A DNA stretch of 61,064 bases from Pseudaeromonas sp041441555 (GTDB taxonomy: Bacteria > Pseudomonadota > Gammaproteobacteria > Enterobacterales > Aeromonadaceae), in NCBI GenBank assembly GCA_041441555.1, contig JASDSW010000061.1, positions 1 through 61,064 of the forward strand, in the 5' to 3' direction. The translations under genes were made by a program, and so were the position numbers. Under the pieces are notes generated by a model. The model saw nothing but the letters and a program-made list of their open reading frames with translations, was not told where the DNA came from and made no database searches. This document shows, in pieces, positions 51,360 through 59,337 of this stretch (position 1 is the stretch's first letter; each line of letters starts with the position of its first letter).

Positions 51360-51415
51360 ACTCATTCCGCTAGCACGGCCGCGGCAAGGATTGCCCGGCA
51401 CTGATGGTTATCGAG

Positions 51416-51436
51416 AAAAACCGCCCCGAGAGGGGC
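51416..51436 (-). terminator. Hairpin between hemA and prfA
   Basis: The stem gcccc/ggggc (51423-51427 with 51432-51436) is followed on the minus strand by GGTTTTT. It is a possible attenuator inside the operon. Confidence 0.4.
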
Positions 51437-51447
51437 CATTTTCGGAC

Positions 51448-52713
51448 TCATTCTGTGGTGTTTTGCTCCAACCCCAGGCTTTGACTGAGCAGGGCCAGGG
51501 TCTGTCGATCCCCGGACTCGCTGGCTTGCCGCAGCGCCTCGGTCGGCGCATGAATCAACTTGTTGGTCAGCCGATGGGCCAACTCGGCCAGCACCTGCTC
51601 GGCCGTCTGTCCCTGCGCCAGCAGTTGCTGGGCACGCAGCAACTCTTCGTGTTGCACCTGCGAAGCCAGTTGCCGATATCGCCGGATCTGTCCCTGGGCG
51701 GGCAACCCCTGATACCAGGCCATGAAGCCGTTTTTTTCCTCGTCGATCAGCAGCTCGGCCTGTCGGGCCGCCTGCTGACGATTGGACTGATTCTCCGCCA
51801 CGATGCCCTGCAGATCATCGACCGTGTAGAGATAGGCATCGGCCAGGGTACCGACCTCCTCCTCGATATCCCGCGGCACCGCCAGATCGATGAGCAGCAT
51901 GGGCCGGTGGCGCCGTTGTTTGAGCACGCGCTCCATCAGCCCCTTGCCCAGCAGCGGCAACGGGCTGGCGGTGGAGCTGACCACCACATCCACCTCGGGC
52001 AGCACGTTCGGGATCTCGTTGAGGGTGATCACATCGGCCTGCCACTGACTGGCCAGCCCCAGGGCCCGGGCCAGCGTCCGGTTGGCCACCGTCATGTGCC
52101 GCACCCGGTGGCTCTGCAGATGGCGGCCGGCCAGCTCGATAGTCTCACCGGCACCGATCAACAGCACCCGGGTCTGACTGAGATCGGCGAAGATCTGGCG
52201 CGCCAAAGAGACGGCGACAAAGGCCACCGAGACACCATTGGCACCAATCTCCGTCTCGGTACGCACCCGCTTGGCCACCGAAAAACTGCGCTCGAACAGG
52301 CGCCCCAGCAACGACTTCACCGCCCCCTGCTGCCGGGCCTGATCCACCGCCGACTTGAGCTGACCGAGGATCTGCGGCTCGCCCAGCACCAGGGAGTCCA
52401 GACCCGACGCCACTCGCATCAGGTGACGCACCGCCTCCCCCTCCTGATGCTGGTACAGGCAGGCGTCCAGTTCATCAAAAGGTACCCGGCAGAACTGAGC
52501 CCACCACTGACGCAGCGTCGCCTGGGCCGCCGATTCCAGATCGGCATAGATTTCGGTACGGTTACAGGTGGAGAGCAGACAAACCTCCTGCACCCCGGCC
52601 TGTTGTTTCAGGGCCTCCACGGCCGCCGCCAGGTTTTCCGGACCAAAGGCCAGGCGCTCCCGCAACGAGAGAGAGGCTGTCCTATGGTTGAGACCGAGCA
52701 CAAAAAGCGACAT
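51448..52713 (-). CDS. hemA: Glutamyl-tRNA reductase
   Basis: A 421-residue (E. coli: 418) enzyme that reduces Glu-tRNA to glutamate-1-semialdehyde, the first step of tetrapyrrole synthesis. SLFVLGLNHRTASLSLRERL and the catalytic Cys in LLSTCNRTEIYADL, GLDSLVLGEPQILGQLK, the NADPH site LLIGAGETIELAGRHL and AVPRDIEEEVG are present. It is divergent from lolB. Confidence 0.97.
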   Translation of the reverse strand: MSLFVLGLNHRTASLSLRERLAFGPENLAAAVEALKQQAGVQEVCLLSTCNRTEIYADLESAAQATLRQWWAQFCRVPFDELDACLYQHQEGEAVRHLMRVASGLDSLVLGEPQILGQLKSAVDQARQQGAVKSLLGRLFERSFSVAKRVRTETEIGANGVSVAFVAVSLARQIFADLSQTRVLLIGAGETIELAGRHLQSHRVRHMTVANRTLARALGLASQWQADVITLNEIPNVLPEVDVVVSSTASPLPLLGKGLMERVLKQRRHRPMLLIDLAVPRDIEEEVGTLADAYLYTVDDLQGIVAENQSNRQQAARQAELLIDEEKNGFMAWYQGLPAQGQIRRYRQLASQVQHEELLRAQQLLAQGQTAEQVLAELAHRLTNKLIHAPTEALRQASESGDRQTLALLSQSLGLEQNTTE

Positions 52714-52824
52714 GCAGGAATTGGGATCTCCGATTCTGGGGCGCTTATTTTACCCAAAAAGCGGAAGGCTTTGAAAGCAATGGGGCTGCGCCTATACTGT
52801 TCGCCTCGAAATCATGGAGCCAAT

Positions 52825-53412
52825 ATGTTCCCTTCTCGCCTGTTGTGGCTGTTTTTTGCCCTGTTTCTCGTCGGCTGTACCACCACCGATAGCGACCACC
52901 AGTACAACGAAGCCGTCTGGCGCGGTCAGCGTGAATCCCTCGAACAACTGACCCATTGGCGTCTGACCGGCAAGCTGGCCATTCTCACGCAAGAGCAGAA
53001 GGGCTCGGCGCGACTGAACTGGCAACAAAACGGAGAGGATTACGATCTGATCCTGACCAGTCTCATCGGCACCACCATCATGGAGTTACACCGTCGGCAG
53101 GGACAGACCGAGATCATCGATGATCAGGGGATCCGCCATCACGACAACGACAGCGAGGCGCTGGTCTATCGCCTGACCGGCTGGCCCATCCCGGTCGCCC
53201 AGCTGCCCACCTGGATCAAGGGGTTGCCAGGCAATGCCGATTACCAACTGGCCACCGATGGCCGGCTCGAAAGCCTGCGGGATCAGCAGTGGCAGATCCA
53301 CTATCAGGGCTATGCCCGCAATCGACTCTGGCTTCTGCCGACCAAGCTGACGCTGCAGGGGCCGCAAACCACCATCAAACTGGTCATTCATGAGTGGCAG
53401 ATCGAGCAATGA
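52825..53412 (+). CDS. lolB: Outer-membrane lipoprotein LolB
   Basis: A 195-residue lipoprotein that receives lipoproteins from LolA and inserts them in the outer membrane. MFPSRLLWLFFALFLVGC has the lipobox LVGC. The mature part has LTHWRLTGKLAILTQEQKGS and LTSLIGTTIMEL, with the exposed hydrophobic loop at this position. GGAG lies 6-7 nt upstream. A much longer open frame reaching back through hemA is an antisense artefact. It overlaps ispE by 4 nt. Confidence 0.94.
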   Translation: MFPSRLLWLFFALFLVGCTTTDSDHQYNEAVWRGQRESLEQLTHWRLTGKLAILTQEQKGSARLNWQQNGEDYDLILTSLIGTTIMELHRRQGQTEIIDDQGIRHHDNDSEALVYRLTGWPIPVAQLPTWIKGLPGNADYQLATDGRLESLRDQQWQIHYQGYARNRLWLLPTKLTLQGPQTTIKLVIHEWQIEQ

Positions 53413-54275
53413 ACCCCATATGCTGGCCGGCCCCGGCCAAACTGAACCTATTTTTGCATATCAACGGCCGCCGCGCCGATGGCTATCACGAGTTGCAGAC
53501 GCTGTTCGTCATTCTCGATGTCGGCGACGAGCTGCGGATCGGTGTCGATGAGAGTGATGCCATCAACCTGGAGCCCGAGGTGCCCGGAGTGCCGCTCGAG
53601 CAGAATCTGATCTACCGGGCGGCGCAGCTGCTCAAGGCGCGCAGCGAGCGGCCTCTCGGGGCCCATATCCAGCTGACCAAGCGCCTGCCGATGGGTGGCG
53701 GCCTCGGTGGTGGCTCCTCAGACGCGGCGACCACCCTGGTGGCACTCAACCATCTGTGGCAATTGGGGCTAAGTGAAGATGAGCTGGCACAGATGGGGCG
53801 CACGCTGGGCGCCGATGTGCCTGTCTTTGTGCGGGGCCGCACCGCCTTTGCCGAAGGGGTCGGGGAACAGTTGCAACCGGTCGAGATCCCGTCGAGGTGG
53901 TATCTGGTCGTCCACCCGCAAGTGCATGTCTCCACAGCACAAATCTTTCAGGATCCGGACTTGCCTCGCGACACGCCGAAACAGGATTGGGCTGAATTGA
54001 GAGCTGGAACATGGAAAAACGATTGCGAAGCCTTGGTGAAAAAGCAGTACCCCGAGGTTGCCAAGGCGTTGGGCTGGTTGTTAGAATATGCGCCGTCAAG
54101 AATGACCGGTACCGGAGCCTGTCTCTTCGCGGAGTTTGAAGAGGAAGAATCTGCCCGTAAGGTCTTGGCAAATATGCCAAATTGGCTGCAGGGGTTCGTC
54201 GGAAGAGGGGTAACCCTATCACCGCTGCAGACGGTTTTGCAACAGGTTTGTGCGAGCGAGCAAACGGCCGTCTGA
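53409..54275 (+). CDS. ispE: 4-diphosphocytidyl-2-C-methyl-D-erythritol kinase
   Basis: A 288-residue GHMP kinase of the MEP pathway. WPAPAKLNLFLHINGRRADGYHELQTLF at the N-terminus and the ATP loop LPMGGGLGGGSSDAATTL identify it, with the C-terminal RMTGTGACLFAEF motif. The ATG at 53409 overlaps the lolB stop (ATGA). With dxr and uppS it is one of three isoprenoid genes in the window. Confidence 0.97.
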   Translation: MNPICWPAPAKLNLFLHINGRRADGYHELQTLFVILDVGDELRIGVDESDAINLEPEVPGVPLEQNLIYRAAQLLKARSERPLGAHIQLTKRLPMGGGLGGGSSDAATTLVALNHLWQLGLSEDELAQMGRTLGADVPVFVRGRTAFAEGVGEQLQPVEIPSRWYLVVHPQVHVSTAQIFQDPDLPRDTPKQDWAELRAGTWKNDCEALVKKQYPEVAKALGWLLEYAPSRMTGTGACLFAEFEEEESARKVLANMPNWLQGFVGRGVTLSPLQTVLQQVCASEQTAV

Positions 54276-54344
54276 ACCACCTAGCAGACAGGCCAAGCTC
54301 CACAACCGCCCCTCTCCACAGGACGCAACCCAGAGGTTTATACC

Positions 54345-55292
54345 GTGCCTGACATGAAGCTGTTTACCGGTAACGCCACACCGGAACTGGCCCAGAAGAT
54401 TGCAGATCGTCTCTTCATCAAACTCGGCAATGCCGCTGTCGGTCGTTTCAGTGATGGCGAGATCAGCGTACAGATCAACGAAAATGTACGGGGTGGTGAC
54501 ATCTTCATCATCCAGTCCACCTGCGCACCGACCAACGACAACCTGATGGAACTGATTGTCATGGTCGACGCTCTGCGCCGCGCTTCAGCCGGTCGTATCA
54601 CCGCCGTCATTCCCTACTTTGGTTATGCCCGTCAGGATCGTCGCGTACGCTCCTCCCGTGTGCCTATTACCGCCAAAGTCGTCGCGGACTTCCTGTCCAG
54701 CGTCGGGGTGGATCGCGTCCTGACCGTTGACCTGCACGCCGAACAGATCCAGGGTTTCTTCGATGTCCCGGTCGACAACGTATTCGGTAGCCCGGTGCTG
54801 CTCGAAGACATGCTGGTCAAGAAGCTCGAAGATCCTGTGGTTGTCTCCCCGGACATCGGCGGCGTCGTGCGTGCTCGCGCCATCGCCAAGCTGCTGGACG
54901 ACACCGATATCGCCATCATCGACAAGCGCCGCCCGCGCGCCAACGTCTCTCAGGTCATGCACCTGATCGGCGACGTCAAGGATCGGGACTGCGTCATCGT
55001 CGACGACATGATCGATACCGGCGGCACCCTGTGCAAGGCAGCCGAGGCCCTAAAGGAGCGCGGTGCCAAGCGCGTGTTCGCCTATGCCACCCACGCCGTC
55101 TTCTCTGGTGTGGCCGCCAAGAACATCGCCGAATCAATGATCGATGAAGTGATCATCACCGACTCCATCCCGCTCTCCGACGAGATGAAGGCCATCGGCA
55201 AGGTCAAGATGTTGACCCTGGCACCGATGCTGGCCGAAGCCATCCGCCGCATCAGCAACGAAGAGTCCATCTCTGCGATGTTTGAACACTGA
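54345..55292 (+). CDS. prs: Ribose-phosphate pyrophosphokinase
   Basis: A 315-residue (same as E. coli) PRPP synthase. It contains MKLFTGNATPELAQKIADRL, SVQINENVRGGDIFIIQST, YFGYARQDRR and the PRPP site CVIVDDMIDTGGTLCKAAEA. The GTG at 54345 (reading Met-Pro-Asp-Met-Lys) was chosen because E. coli prs also starts there with GTG. ispE is upstream as usual. Its PRPP is used by hpt in this window. Confidence 0.97.
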   Translation: MPDMKLFTGNATPELAQKIADRLFIKLGNAAVGRFSDGEISVQINENVRGGDIFIIQSTCAPTNDNLMELIVMVDALRRASAGRITAVIPYFGYARQDRRVRSSRVPITAKVVADFLSSVGVDRVLTVDLHAEQIQGFFDVPVDNVFGSPVLLEDMLVKKLEDPVVVSPDIGGVVRARAIAKLLDDTDIAIIDKRRPRANVSQVMHLIGDVKDRDCVIVDDMIDTGGTLCKAAEALKERGAKRVFAYATHAVFSGVAAKNIAESMIDEVIITDSIPLSDEMKAIGKVKMLTLAPMLAEAIRRISNEESISAMFEH

Positions 55293-55314
55293 TCACAGCC
55301 CGTCTGATGATTGC

Positions 55315-55340
55315 AAAAAGCCCCGCATGCGGGGCTTTTT
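55315..55340. terminator. prs terminator
   Basis: A perfect 26-bp palindrome (aaaaagccccgca and its complement) lies 23 nt after the prs stop, with T-runs in both directions. Confidence 0.9.
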
Positions 55341-55488
55341 CGTATCTGTGATTCAGACCATCTCGGCATCAAGTGAGTGCCTACTGTTTTTCTGCCCACC
55401 ATCACCGCATGCCCCAACCAACGGTTGGCACAGGAAGACGCCCTGCCGTTTCGTTGATAGGGGCATGATGGCCATCGCTGACATCAAC

Positions 55489-56262
55489 TCAATGACGAAG
55501 ACCTATCCCCTTGGTCACCAGGTAGTGGGCCAGCCCGTAGAGCACCAGGATGAAGCCGCAGATGATGCCGTAGGCCAGTGGCAGCGGCACATCCGAGATC
55601 CCCAGAAATCCGTAGCGGAAGGCATTGACCATGTAGATGATCGGGTTGCCGTGGGAGAGCCCCTGCCAAATTGGCGGCAGCAGCTCGATGGAGTAGAAGA
55701 CCCCGCCCAGATAGGTCAGCGGCGTCAGTACGAAGGTCGGAATGATACTGACATCATCGAAGCTCTTGGCGAACACCGCATTGATGAGGCCCCCCAATGA
55801 GAACAGGATAGCGGTCAGCAGCAGGGTCACTCCGACTGCCAGCGGATCATGGACCTGCAACGGCACGAAGAACAGCGACACCGCCGTCACGATCGCGCCG
55901 ACACACAGACCGCGCGCCACCCCACCGGCGACAAAACCCAGGATGATCACATAGTTCGGTACCGGCGCCACCAACAGCTCCTCGATGTTGCGTTGGAACT
56001 TGGCGCTGAAGAAGGAGGAGGCAACGTTGGCATAGGAGTTGGTGATCACCGACATCATGATGAGGCCTGGCACGATAAACGCCATGTAGCTGACCCCATG
56101 CATGGCACCGATGCGGCTGCCGATCAGGTTGCCAAAGATGACAAAATAGAGCGTCATGGAGATCGCCGGCGGCACCAGGGTCTGCACCCAGATCCGTGAG
56201 AAGCGGGTGATCTCCTTGATCAGGATGCTCTTGAAGGCGATCCAGTAGACTGTCGGATTCAT
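55489..56262 (-). CDS. yadH: ABC-2 type permease YadH
   Basis: A 257-residue (E. coli YadH: 256) inner-membrane exporter subunit with six hydrophobic segments and the ABC-2 signature around LTPLTYLGGVFYSIELLPPI. The substrate is unknown in the family. The ATG at 56262 overlaps the yadG stop (ATGA), giving a two-gene unit. A longer upstream frame lies inside yadG. Confidence 0.92.
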   Translation of the reverse strand: MNPTVYWIAFKSILIKEITRFSRIWVQTLVPPAISMTLYFVIFGNLIGSRIGAMHGVSYMAFIVPGLIMMSVITNSYANVASSFFSAKFQRNIEELLVAPVPNYVIILGFVAGGVARGLCVGAIVTAVSLFFVPLQVHDPLAVGVTLLLTAILFSLGGLINAVFAKSFDDVSIIPTFVLTPLTYLGGVFYSIELLPPIWQGLSHGNPIIYMVNAFRYGFLGISDVPLPLAYGIICGFILVLYGLAHYLVTKGIGLRH

Positions 56263-57173
56263 TGCCGTCCCTCCTCGACCAGTTTGACAAACAGCTCCTC
56301 GAGGCGATTGGCCTTGTTGCGCATACTCAGTACCTTGATCTGCTGAGCCGTCAGGGCACTGAACAGCGGGTTGAGCCCCTGACTCTTGCCGATCTCCACC
56401 TCGATGCTGGTCTCGTTGACCAGTTGCCAGCGAAAGCCATCGAGCCGGATCCGCGAGGCGCAACAGTCCAGATCCAGCACGAAGGTCTCGACATCCAGCT
56501 TGCCCAGCAGCTCCCGCATGGTGGTGTTCTCAACGATGCGCCCGCGATCGATGATGCCGATGTTGCGACAGAGCATCTCGGCCTCCTCCAGATAGTGGGT
56601 GGTCAGGATGATCGTCACCCCCTCGGCGTTGAGCTGACGCAAAAATTGCCACATGGAGCGGCGGATCTCGATATCCACCCCCGCGGTCGGCTCATCGAGG
56701 ATCAGCAGTTTGGGCTCATGCATCAGGGCGCGGGCGATCATCAGGCGGCGTTTCATGCCCCCCGACAGGGTGCGCGCCTGTTTATCCCGCTTATCCCACA
56801 GATCCAGCTGCTTGAGGTACTTCTCGGCCCGCTGATAGGCCAGCGGGCGGGGCACACCGTAGAAACCGGCCTGGTTGACCACGATCTGCAACACCTTCTC
56901 GAACTGGCTGAAGTTAAACTCCTGGGGCACCAAACCGATCTGCGACTTGGCCAACTCCAGTTGGGAGTCGATGTCGTAGCCGAACACCCGAACGCTGCCG
57001 GAACTCTTGTTGACCAGTGAACTGATGATGCCGATGGTGGTCGACTTGCCAGCACCATTTGGACCGAGCAGCGCATAGAAGTCGCCCTGCTCGACACTCA
57101 GATCGATGCCCTTGAGTGCCTCGACCCCACCGGCATAAACCTTGTGTAACCCTTGAATCGTTAGCGCCTGCAT
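56259..57173 (-). CDS. yadG: ABC transporter ATP-binding protein YadG
   Basis: A 304-residue ATPase partner of YadH. Walker A ALLGPNGAGKSTTIG, Q-loop LVPQEFNFSQFE, signature LSGGMKRRLMIARAL, Walker B LLILDEPTAGVD and switch His in LTTHYLEE are all present, so it should be active. The ATG at 57173 is 11 nt after AAGGAG; a GTG at 57185 is the alternative but would overlap that site. Confidence 0.93.
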   Translation of the reverse strand: MQALTIQGLHKVYAGGVEALKGIDLSVEQGDFYALLGPNGAGKSTTIGIISSLVNKSSGSVRVFGYDIDSQLELAKSQIGLVPQEFNFSQFEKVLQIVVNQAGFYGVPRPLAYQRAEKYLKQLDLWDKRDKQARTLSGGMKRRLMIARALMHEPKLLILDEPTAGVDIEIRRSMWQFLRQLNAEGVTIILTTHYLEEAEMLCRNIGIIDRGRIVENTTMRELLGKLDVETFVLDLDCCASRIRLDGFRWQLVNETSIEVEIGKSQGLNPLFSALTAQQIKVLSMRNKANRLEELFVKLVEEGRQ

Positions 57174-57232
57174 CTGGATGAGCACTCCTTCGGAACCCGT
57201 AGGTCACGCATTATAGAGGATGAACACAGCGA

Positions 57233-57258
57233 CAAAAAAGGTGGCCAAACGCCACCTT
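57233..57258 (-). terminator. hpt terminator
   Basis: The stem aaggtggc/gccacctt (57238-57245 with 57251-57258) is followed on the minus strand by a T-run. It lies 30 nt after the hpt stop. Confidence 0.8.
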
Positions 57259-57288
57259 CTACTCCGACAGGAAGGGGCCATGGAGCCC

Positions 57289-57819
57289 TTATTCCAGCGG
57301 GATCACCTTGCCGATGAAACGCAGATTGCGATATTGCTGCGCATAGTCGATGCCACAGCCGACCACGAACTCGTCCGGAATGGCAAAGCCAACCCACGCC
57401 ACCGGCACATCCACCTCGCGCCGGGAGGGCTTGTCGAGCAGGGTGCAGATGGCCAGCGACTTGGGTTCGCGCAGGCGCAGGATCTCGCGCACCTTGTTGA
57501 GGGTATAACCGGTGTCGATGATGTCTTCGACGATCAGCACATCCTTGCCTTTGATCTCATCCTCGATGTCCTTGAGGATGCGCACCTCGCGCGAGCTGTT
57601 CATGCTGTTGCCGTAGCTGGAAGCGGTCATGAAGTCGAAGGAGACGGGCACCGTGATTTCGCGACAGAGATCGGCGAGAAAGACACAGGAACCCCGCAGC
57701 AAACCGATGAGAACCAGCTCTTCACTCCCCTGATACCGGGCGCTGATCGCCTGGCCCAATTCAGCAATCCGTTGTTGTACCTCTGATTCAGAGATCAAAA
57801 CGTCGACCCTGTGTTTCAT
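57289..57819 (-). CDS. hpt: Hypoxanthine phosphoribosyltransferase
   Basis: A 176-residue purine-salvage enzyme that joins hypoxanthine (or guanine) to PRPP. The PRPP motif is LIVEDIIDTGYTL; LIGLLRGSCVFLADLCR and DFMTASSYGNS are further active-site parts. It is divergent from litR (148-nt gap), an arrangement shared with hapR and hpt in Vibrio. Confidence 0.96.
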   Translation of the reverse strand: MKHRVDVLISESEVQQRIAELGQAISARYQGSEELVLIGLLRGSCVFLADLCREITVPVSFDFMTASSYGNSMNSSREVRILKDIEDEIKGKDVLIVEDIIDTGYTLNKVREILRLREPKSLAICTLLDKPSRREVDVPVAWVGFAIPDEFVVGCGIDYAQQYRNLRFIGKVIPLE

Positions 57820-57959
57820 GACCAGCTCCTGACTACTTTTGCTTCGGAATGATGTTGAAAATGGTTAAGATGGTCACAGATTTTATCACCAATCCACCCG
57901 ATTGGCTCGAGAAAGTCTGGGATAAAAAGGGAGAACACTGCCCCTCAAGGCAGGCTCAA

Positions 57960-57968
57960 CAATAACAA
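57960..57968 (+). promoter_or_regulatory. litR: Possible Qrr sRNA pairing site at the litR start
   Basis: caataacaa differs at one position from cactaacaa, the complement of the Qrr core in Vibrio. It touches the start codon. The Shine-Dalgarno (AGGCAGG) is about 10-13 nt away and partly inside a small hairpin (ctgcc/ggcag). No qrr gene is in the window, so this is only a suggestion. Confidence 0.3.
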
Positions 57969-58603
57969 TGAATGAGACAACTGTAGTTATGCAACCAACC
58001 ACGGAAACACGTCGCCGCACTCGGCTCAGTCCGAATGCGCGTAGCCGTCAATTAATGGATCACGCCATTTCTGTCTTTGCCCAACGCGGCATCGGTCGAG
58101 CCAGTCACGCCGAAATTGCCGAACGAGCACATGTCTCGGTCGCGACTGTCTTCAACTATTTTCGCACCCGCGAGGAGTTGGTCGATGCCGTGTTGAGCGA
58201 GGTGGAATCCTATCTCTACACCCTGGCCAGTCAGGCCCACAACGCCAACCAAAGCGCGCAATCTTGTATCGAACAGTTCATCGAACGCTACGTCGATGCC
58301 GCTTATGAACACGGCGAGTACAACCTGATTGCGCTGGAGTGGGGCGCATCGATCCGTGACGATGTCTGGCCCCGATTCACCAAGTTCTGTGAACGGATGC
58401 TGGCGCTGATGACCAACACGCTGCAGCGCGGAGCCGATGCCGGTGAGTTCAACCTGTTGATGCCGGCCCAAGAGCTGTCACAACTGCTCAACAGCCTCTG
58501 CTTTCCCGCCTGCCAGATGATCTTCAAGCAGCCGCGCCCGCCTAGGGATGAGGTCAAGTCGTTCATGTTGCGGGCCAGTCGACTCGCGCTGGGAGTGGCA
58601 TAA
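57968..58603 (+). CDS. litR: LuxR/HapR/LitR-family quorum-sensing regulator
   Basis: A 211-residue TetR-fold regulator very close to Vibrio HapR in the DNA-binding part: RTRLSPNARSRQLMDHAISV, GRASHAEIAERAHVSVATVF and FNYFRTREELVDAV, then EWGASIRDDVWPRF in the ligand domain. In Vibrio this protein is the master regulator at high cell density. Its position beside hpt supports the assignment. The Shine-Dalgarno is weak and distant, consistent with control of translation. Confidence 0.9.
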   Translation: MNETTVVMQPTTETRRRTRLSPNARSRQLMDHAISVFAQRGIGRASHAEIAERAHVSVATVFNYFRTREELVDAVLSEVESYLYTLASQAHNANQSAQSCIEQFIERYVDAAYEHGEYNLIALEWGASIRDDVWPRFTKFCERMLALMTNTLQRGADAGEFNLLMPAQELSQLLNSLCFPACQMIFKQPRPPRDEVKSFMLRASRLALGVA

Positions 58604-58683
58604 GTCTCCATTTCGTGTGTCTTGCTGCCAGAACGGCTCTTTGAGCTCTTCTGGCAAGTTTCCCCCACCGAACGCCGCTCGCC

Positions 58684-59337
58684 TCACGCTTCCGTCGCTT
58701 TATCGCCCGTTGCTTCATCCCCCGTTGCTTCATCGCCCCAGCGCCGCATCAGCGACGAGCGTACCCCCAGATGGTCCAGCACCCGACTCACCATGAAATC
58801 CACCAGATCCGCGATCTGCCGGGGTTGATGGTAGAACCCGGGCGAGGCTGGCATGACCACGGCTCCCAACTGGCTGAGTTTGAGCATGTTTTCCAGGTGG
58901 ATGGTGGAATAAGGAGTTTCCCGCGGCATCAGGATGAGCTGACCTCGCTCCTTGAGCACCACATCGGCGGCCCGCTCAATCAGGTTATCCGAGGCGCCAT
59001 GCGCAATGGCACTGACGGTGCCCATCGAGCAGGGGGCAATCACCATCTGTTTGGGCGCCGCCGACCCCGATGCCACCGGCGAGAACCAGTCCAGCCGTGA
59101 GCTGAGTTCAATCGTCCCCTCCGCCGCCGCGAAACGTTGCTCCAGCCAACGGGCACAGGCGTCGGCATCGGTTGGCCAGGTTTCCCCCAGCTCGGTGGCA
59201 ATCACCACCCGTGCCGCATCCGAAAGCAACAGATAGACCCGGTAGTCGGCTGCCAGCAACTGCTCGAGCAGGCGAACCCCATAGGCGGCCCCCGAGGCTC
59301 CGGTCAACGCCAGGGTGATCCGCTTGACCGGCGTCAT
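58684..59337 (-). CDS. ubiX: Flavin prenyltransferase UbiX
   Basis: A 217-residue (E. coli: 189) enzyme that makes the prenylated FMN needed by UbiD in ubiquinone synthesis. It contains LALTGASGAAYGVRLLEQLL, VIAPCSMGTVSAIAHGASDN and LMPRETPYSTIHLENMLKL. The extra length is at the C-terminus: three 15-bp tandem repeats (58694-58738) give a GDEAT/GDKAT tail. The ATG shares a base with the mpl stop (TGATG). Confidence 0.95.
   Translation of the reverse strand: MTPVKRITLALTGASGAAYGVRLLEQLLAADYRVYLLLSDAARVVIATELGETWPTDADACARWLEQRFAAAEGTIELSSRLDWFSPVASGSAAPKQMVIAPCSMGTVSAIAHGASDNLIERAADVVLKERGQLILMPRETPYSTIHLENMLKLSQLGAVVMPASPGFYHQPRQIADLVDFMVSRVLDHLGVRSSLMRRWGDEATGDEATGDKATEA
58694..58738. repeat. 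Three 15-bp tandem repeats at the ubiX 3' end
   Basis: The units at 58694-58708, 58709-58723 and 58724-58738 (consensus gttgcttcatcgccc) differ at one to three bases. On the minus strand they encode GDxAT three times. As the unit is in-frame, copy-number changes would keep the protein open. Confidence 0.8.

Noticed and set aside
51391..53412. 673-codon plus-strand open frame
   Set aside because: It runs antisense through hemA with its last 195 codons being lolB. Only the lolB part has a ribosome site, signal peptide and family motifs.
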